In this document: piece after piece, positions 58,011 to 64,000 of the stretch | How the letters are laid out: each line of letters opens with the position of its first letter | Position numbering within the stretch: position 1 is the first letter of the stretch | Assembly (NCBI GenBank): GCA_037367405.1 | Contig: JAZKJV010011599.1 | Coordinates: forward strand, 124,001 to 188,000 | Direction of reading: 5' to 3' | Origin: Ottelia alismoides | Taxonomy: Eukaryota > Streptophyta > Magnoliopsida > Alismatales > Hydrocharitaceae | DNA: 64,000 nucleotides | The notes under the pieces: model-generated | The model's input: only the letters and a program-made list of their open reading frames with translations | Told to the model about the DNA's origin: nothing | Database searches by the model: none | Translations under genes and position numbers: made by a program

Positions 58011-59056
58011 CATACCACGTGGCAGCACCCGCGCATGCCACATGTCATCCCCCACTCCTCCCTCCACCCGCACGGCTCGCGTCCTTCCGCCCTTCGCGAC
58101 GGGGTTGTAACCTCCGCCCACGCCCGACGCCACCCTCGCCAGCATACCGCGACGATTGTGCAACCTCCGCAACCCATCACTCCTCCTCGCGCTCCCCTCA
58201 ACGGCAACTACTTTTACCCTTTCTCTCATCTCTCCCACGACTTCAAAGCTACCACCGCAAGACTTGCGCCCTCTTTTCTCTCTCCTCGACCACTCCACGT
58301 CACCCGTCTTCCTCGGTGACCTCCAACCACCTACAATTAAAAGCACATGCGCAGCCGTCATTGCAAGCATCTGCCATTTGCTATAGCTCAGGGCACCTTC
58401 TTGGACCCCCTACTAGTGACAGCGGGAGACCCTCGACTTCATGCGACGATGGCTGAACTTCTCACACGAAGACGAGAACCGGGAAGGTCCTCAACCTTCT
58501 CGTAGAAACAACCGCGCGAGCTTGCTGATCAAGCTTCAAAGCTCGCTTCACCAGAGCTATTCGAGGCGATAACCTTGGGAGAAGAACTCCTTCAAGCTAG
58601 CACTCGATTCCATCATCCTAGGCGAATCGACCTTCTGGTAGAACCCTTTTGCCTCTAACACGTCTTCCGTTCATCTCACTCCGCCTTCTCCTTTGCCACC
58701 GCATGCTCATCCTCCATCACTTCGATCTACCCATTTCACCCATTCACCATTCGCCCAAGTTCAAACCGATTCGTCATACACACAGCTTCGTAACTCCACC
58801 CGATCGCTCATTGCTCCCCTTGGTCGCACCGCCGGTGCCACCCGATCCTTTGCAGGTCATCGGTCGAGTCCTCCCTTCACCACGTACCGCGGACAACCTA
58901 TCCATCTTTGACCATTTTCGGCTAACCACCTCCTTTTTATGCCAACTTCCGCAACTCCTCCTCTGGTGAAGACCACATCAGCCTGAGGCATCATCAACGA
59001 CAACCAAGCTGCGCTTCGTCCACCTCGGTTATCATCCTCCTATCCCCCCTTCACGC
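58011..59056. other. GC-richer non-coding interval
   Basis: Proline/serine/arginine-rich frames on both strands reflect base composition. No domain or boundary found. Confidence 0.4.
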
Positions 59057-59795
59057 TGAAGGATACGTGAGAATCCTTAAGCGCATCACGGAAGCATGAG
59101 GATCGCATCATAAATGATCAAGAGCAACTATTCACACTAGTTGCTCGGTGCAGCGTAATTAAAAAATTTAAAACGATAAAACCATGTGATCCAATAATAT
59201 TTCTTGGATCGTTTCATCTAACCATGTAATAGCTATAGGAATACCTATTGTAACGTGGTTGTGATCGAGCCTCTAAGAGAAGACACCTCATGTCTCAAGT
59301 CCGATCCATCGGAGGGGACGTTTGCGGACGTGGGGATGAGTCGTGTACTTCTGGCAATCCAAGTCGTTGATCCAAGCAATGTATTTCCTGATCTCGTCTC
59401 ACGAGATCGAACGCCTTCTTCACGAGCGAGATGCACCAAAGAAGACTAAGACCCGAGAGTTATTGAAGTGGTGACACAATGGTGAAGCGACGATGAAGGT
59501 GACCTCCCCTCTAAGGGAAGAGGGAACGACCACTCAAGGAGAGAGAGAAGAGTTGGCGTGAGAATGTGTGTGTGTGAGAGAGATGTTGTAGTCATGTAAC
59601 TAGAAGAGCAAGGGGTCCCTCTGCTTGTATGGGGTTTTGGGAGTCCATGGATCCCAATCCATGGACAAATACACAATCAATGGGTGAGATTGATTTGTGT
59701 TTCTTTCAACGGACATAATGTTGTTGTAAAAACACAACGACAATTAATTTAATTTTAACTAAATTATATTAATAAATCAATATAATTAATTTAAA
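59057..59795 (-). mobile_element. LTR-L 3' portion, copy 4 (tandem unit A)
   Basis: On the minus strand this runs from mid-LTR (from the position of about 8875 in solo LTR 1) to the true LTR end ATCCTTCA at 59057. The first ~1.7 kb of the LTR is missing and replaced by RNase H coding sequence. The conserved short frame (SLVKKAFDLVRRDQE, SSPRPQ, DRT-stop) is open but its start is lost. Confidence 0.85.
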
Positions 59796-60590
59796 ATGAT
59801 GTGATATTTCCTCTCCACGTGCTTTCTCTTTTGATGCCATCTGGGTTCCTTCTACTGGGAAATGGCTCCTGTGTTATCACAGAGTAACGGATGGGAGTAT
59901 CAGAGGAAATTATGCCAAGTTATAGGATGAACTTATGCAACCACACCGCCTCCTTTGCAGCATCCGATGCGACAATGTATCCGGCTTCTGTTGTTTGAAT
60001 CTATTGTATTGTCGTGCTTCTTGCTTCTCCACCTCACAGCACCACCGGTCAACAGGAATATAAATTATGATGTCGACTTTCGATCATCTGTATCCGATTG
60101 GAAGTCTGAATCTGTGTATCTCAAGACTTGGATATCATCATCTCCATAGACCAAGACGTAATATTGCATTCATCTTAGATACTTGAAAATGTTCTTCACT
60201 GCATTCAGTGTTATTCTCCATAGATGGACTGGCAGCGACTTACCACTCCCACTGCATGGCAGATATCTGGCCTATGACACATCATGGCGTACATTGAGCT
60301 TCCTATGACTGATGCATATGGGCATCCAGCCATGGCTTTCCTTTCCTCAATAGTTTGAGGAGCAATCCCTTTAGACAGGTGGATACCATGTCTTAAGGGG
60401 AAGAAACCTTTCTTGGAACTATCCATACGGAAACGTTCAAGAGTTTTCTTAATGTACTCATGTTGTGGTAATCCAAATATCCTCTTTTTATCAGATTCTG
60501 ATCTGCTTCCGACCCGAGATGTAAGAAGCTTCTCCAAAATCTTTCATCTCAAATGTATGGGACATCCAAATCTTAACATCGTTCATCATC
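59796..60590 (-). pseudogene. pol: Copia RT C-terminus and RNase H (tandem unit A)
   Basis: On the minus strand: QHEYIKKTLERFRM, MAGCPYASVIGSSMYAMMCH and RPDICHAVGVVSR from the RT end, then RNase H with ASDAAKEAVWLHKFI and a CDNTGAIS...KHVERKYH end. Homologous to 61296-62090. It breaks off at about 60573 in the KIWM segment. Confidence 0.85.
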
Positions 60591-60602
60591 CATGTATCAT
60601 TC

Positions 60603-61295
60603 TCAATGATAACGATCGCATCATATACGATCGAGAGCGACTATTCGTACTAGTTGCTTGGTGCAGCAGAATTAAAAAATTTAAAATGATGAAACCACGT
60701 GATCCAATAATACTTATTGGATCGTTTCATCTAACCACGTAATAGATATAAGAATACCTCATGTAGTGTGGTTGTGATCGAGCCTCTAAGAGAAGAGACC
60801 TCCTGTCTCAAGTCCGATCCGTCGGAGGAGACGTTTGTGGGAGTGGGGATGAGTCGTGTACTTCTCGCAATCCAAGTCGTTGATCCAAGCAATGGATCTC
60901 ATGATCTCGTCTCATGAGATCGAACGCCTTCTTCACGAGCGAGATGCACCAAAGAAGACTGAGACCCTAGAGTAATCGAAGCGGCGACACAATGGTGAAG
61001 CGACGACGAAGGTGACCTTCCCTCTAAGAGAAGAGGGGACGGCCACTCAACGAGAGAGAGAAGAGTTGGCGTGAGAGTGAGAGAGAGATGTCGTAATCGT
61101 GTAACTAGAAGAGCAAGGGGTCCCTCTTCTTATATAGGGATTTAGGAGTCCATGGATCCCAATTCATGGACAAAAACACAATCAACGGGTGAGATTGATA
61201 TGTGTTTGTTTCAATGGTTATGATGTTGTTGTAAAAATGCAATGACAATTAATTCAATTTAAATTAAATTATATTGATAAATCAATATAATTAAT
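60603..61295 (-). mobile_element. LTR-L 3' portion, copy 5 (tandem unit B)
   Basis: Same LTR segment as copy 4, with a TATA box (CCTATATAAG on the minus strand, near 61130). The last ~50 bp of the LTR are missing at the 60603 side. Same chimeric join to RNase H as copy 4. The short frame is open and ends at the same stop. Confidence 0.85.
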
Positions 61296-62090
61296 TTCAA
61301 ATGATGTGGTATTTCCTCTCCACGTGCTTGCTCTTTTGATGCCATGTGGGTTCCTTCTCCTAGGAAATGGCTCCCGTGTTATCGTAAAGTAAAGGGATGG
61401 GAGTATAAAGGAAACTATGCCAAGTTCTGGGATGAACTTGTGCAACCACACCGACTCCTTTGCAGCATCCGATGCGACAATGTATCCGGCTTCTGTTGTT
61501 TGAATCTGTCGTATTATCGTGCTTCTTGCTTCTCCATTTCACAGCACCACCGGTCAATAGGAATACAAACCCTGATGTCGACTTTCGATCATCTATATCC
61601 GATTGGAAGTCTGAATCTGTGTATCTCAAGACTTGGATATCACCATCTCCATAGACCAAGACATAATCTTGCATTCGTCCTAGATACTTGAAAATGTTCT
61701 TCACTGCATTCAATGTTGTTCTCCATAGATGGACTGCTAACGACTTACCACTCCCACTGCATGGCAGATATCTAGCCTGTGACACATCACGGCGTACATT
61801 GAGCTTCCTACAACTGATGTATATGGGCATCCAGCCACGGTTTTTCTTTCCTCAACAGTTTGAGGAGCCATCCCTTTAGACATGTGGATACCATGTCTTA
61901 AGGGGAGGAAACCTTTCTTGGAACTATCCATACGGGAACGTTCAAGAGTTTTCTTAATGTACTCATGTTGTGATAATCCCAATATCCTCTTTTTATTAGT
62001 TTCCGAACTGCTTCAGACCCAAGATGTAAGAAGCTTCTCCAAAATCTTTCATCTCAAAGGTATCGGACATCCAGATCTTAACACAATGGC
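61296..62090 (-). pseudogene. pol: Copia RT C-terminus and RNase H (tandem unit B)
   Basis: Encodes VKIWMSDTFEMKDFGEASYI, LG, QHEYIKKTLERSRMDSSKKG, PYTSVVGSSMYAVMCHRLDI and CHAVGVVSR, then RNase H with YTDSDFQSDIDDRKSTSGFV, LLTGGAVKWRSKKHD and ASDAAKEAVWLHKFIPEL. A join at about 62092 links NSVGAPL to VKIW, so the region holding the YVDD catalytic motif is deleted. Confidence 0.85.
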
Positions 62091-62700
62091 GCTCCCACCG
62101 AGTTATAGTACACACAAGGTTCATCAAGATTCTGCACAAAATCATAACCCATTATGGTTTTGTCGAATCTAATGTTCCAGCTACGAGAAGCTCATTTGAG
62201 CCCATGGATGGATTTCTTCAGCTTGCATATTTTTCCTTCCTCGTTTATAAAGCTGTGGGTCTTCTCCATATAGATATCTTCCTCAATGTATCCATTGAGG
62301 AAAACTTTCTTGACATCCATCTGCCAGATGTCGTGGTCAAGAGATACAACTACAGCCAACAATGTCCCAATGGACTTAAGCATAGCCACAGGAGAGAGCG
62401 TCTCATCGTAGTCGATGCCTTATCTATGTGTGGATCCTCGGGCTACGAGTTGTGCCTTGAAAATCTATACTTTCCCATCACGTCTCCTTTTCTCTTGAAG
62501 ATCCATTTAAGTATATTAATATAATAATGAGTCCCTCGTTACAGCCCATAGGAGAAGTAATAGGTATGGATGACAGGATTTTCACCCGTGAAATTTAGTA
62601 CCCAAAACAAACGCACTACCAAGCAGCGCTGTATCCCTTTTTGAAATTATTGTACAGGACTTTCCCGAGTCAAAGTACAAAAGTAACTAGATATTGAAGC
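62091..62700 (-). pseudogene. pol: Copia reverse transcriptase N-terminal part
   Basis: Reads SIGTLLAVVVSLDHDIWQMD, VKKVFLNGYIEEDIYM, then KLKKSIHGLK and a stop in place of Q (LKQASRSWN family motif). The QMDVKxxFLNG segment carries an RT catalytic aspartate. Stops and frameshifts; non-functional. Confidence 0.8.
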
Positions 62701-63593
62701 TTGTTTTCCACCTCATTATTTGATTCTTTACCAAAAAGCATAGGAGCCAGTCAATCCAATGAAGTAGCACTCTCGAATACGAGATTCTAACTCACTTGCA
62801 TCCATGTTCTTCGCATGGACCAAGCAACCACAAACCTTCAAGTGATTAACACTTGGTTTGGTTCCATTCCATAGATCACGAGGAGTCTCGGGTATGGACT
62901 TGCAAGGAATCTTGTTTAGGATATATATTGCAATCTCTACTGCATATCCCCATAAATTATGTGGTAAATGTGCTTTGTTCGTCAATGAACGAACCATATC
63001 CATGATGTCTTGTTGCGTCTTTTGGCAACACCATTAAGTTGGGGAGTTCCAGGAGGCGTGAGATTGGAGACAATTCCATTCTCTTTAAGGTGTTCCTTGA
63101 ATTCATCTGAGAGGTACTCGCCACCTCGATCAGATCGAATCCGTTCAATCTTCTTATCAGTTTGGTACTCAACCAAAGCCTTAAACCCTTTGAACTTTTC
63201 AAAGGTTTTAGATTTATGACGCAGTTGGAAGATAAACTCGTATCGCAAATGGTCATAAATAAACGTTAAGTGATATTGATACCCATTTCGGGTCGCGGTA
63301 TTAAAGGGACCACATACATCAGTATATATTAGATCAAGAATACATTCACATCGTGTAACCTTGCTACTAGAAGGCATCCTAGTCATTTTACCTCGAATAC
63401 AATGTCCGTATATAGGAAAAGATTGAACCTGTAGAAAATCTAAGGGTCCATACTTTATCAAACTATTGATCCTATCAACGAATAAATGACCAAGCCTTTG
63501 ATGCCAGATCATGTTCGAATGATTTCTATTTTCCCTAGATCTTTTACGATTTTTCTCAGTGGTAGTGACATTCATGATACGTTCATCATGCAC
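62701..63593 (-). pseudogene. pol: Copia integrase
   Basis: GAG-pre-integrase MIWHQRLGHLFVDRINSLIK, then the core: DLIYTDVCGPFNTATRNGYQ, YEFIFQLRHKSKTFEKFKGF, RIRSDRGGEYLSDEFKEHL and PPGTPQLNGVAKRRN. The catalytic D and D are present; the third acidic residue is replaced (GVAKRR, usually GVAERR). It continues frame-shifted as MDMVRSLTNKAHLPHNLWGY, a C-terminal segment. Confidence 0.88.
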
Positions 63594-63957
63594 AATTCAT
63601 AGTGTCCACCAGAAGTTTAAACACCATGAGCAATATGTTTATCATAACGACTTATGACTAGTTTATTGCAGAAAAAGAACGAATATCCACTTCTAACAAG
63701 CATAGATACATATATTAAATTCCTTCTAACTTCATGTACATAAAAACACCTCTAACTTCAGGTACATAAAAACACACTTTAGGTACTAGGACTATTCCAC
63801 TATATAACAATATTCGATAGGTCCTGACGGCGACTGGTGCAACACCTGCATTAGATCCCATCTGGATGACTATCTCCCCTCCATCGAGACTCTTAGTTTC
63901 ATGAATTAGATGCAACAAATTGCATACATAAACAAAAGCACCGGAATATACAACCAA
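63594..63957 (-). pseudogene. pol: Copia protease remnant
   Basis: VVYSGAFVYVCNLLHLIHET and KSLDGGEIVIQMGSNAGVAP align with the copia protease region (D-[ST]-G-A, VCN, then KSL); the catalytic triad reads YSGA, so the aspartate is lost. The rest of the element lies beyond the window edge. Confidence 0.7.
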
Positions 63958-64000
63958 CTTCCTTCTCGTCCAACAAGAAAACTAGTTTCAATCATAAAAG

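Noticed and set aside
58019..58456. Proline/serine-rich ORF on the plus strand
   Set aside because: Three overlapping frames on both strands are open because of GC bias; no domain or start context.

Overview
This window is plant nuclear DNA, almost certainly from an angiosperm, and most of it is transposable elements. Evidence: Ty1/copia elements with plant-type Pol, an initiator-Met-tRNA primer site, L1-type LINEs with a C-terminal zf-RVT domain, an RTE-type LINE, a tRNA-headed SINE, hAT-like non-autonomous elements, a foldback MITE, and a few host exons with GT-AG introns. I cannot name the species. Almost every coding region is broken; nothing looks bacterial or viral.

Layout. 1-5695: a decayed copia element (copia-1, + strand) whose 5' LTR lies just outside the window, inserted in an antisense LINE (LINE-A, 5696-7175). 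7176-9624: a 2.45-kb solo LTR (family 'LTR-L') with a perfect 5-bp target duplication. 10596-11994: four exons of a TPR-protein gene on the minus strand. 12550-13960: a probable SIRE-like LTR with the end of its internal region (minus).

14118-42060: a nested LINE complex, all minus strand except one piece. LINE-H (42060 to 32540) carries the young copia-2 element (33085-38184). LINE-C (32540 to 14118) is split by LINE-D (30604 to 17272). LINE-D is split by LINE-E (26370 to 19493), and LINE-E is split by a second LTR-L solo LTR (22595-25244). LINE-D also holds a 507-bp hAT-like element and a plus-strand LINE fragment (LINE-G). LINE-C holds a 1.2-kb hAT-like element with GAGGCG repeats. Whether LINE-C sits inside LINE-H, or only abuts it, is unresolved.

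42937-47200: a SINE with a 24-bp target duplication next to an RTE-type LINE tail, which is split by a third LTR-L solo LTR (43375-46021); a second RTE tail lies on the minus strand. 48136-48471: a small unrecognised host ORF. 50395-52081: a plastid trnR-like remnant, an antisense SINE and a foldback MITE. 52800-54060: a block of unusual composition, possibly organellar. 54613-54800: a gypsy integrase remnant. 59057-63957: a minus-strand copia polyprotein relic fused to the 3' part of LTR-L and partly duplicated in tandem with an offset of about 1.5 kb.

Two observations deserve most attention. First, the leaders of the two copia elements conserve a long hairpin just upstream of gag whose loop can pair with a downstream segment; the stem sequences differ while pairing is kept. 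Second, a short reading frame of about 55-60 codons stays open, with the same stop, in all five LTR-L copies.
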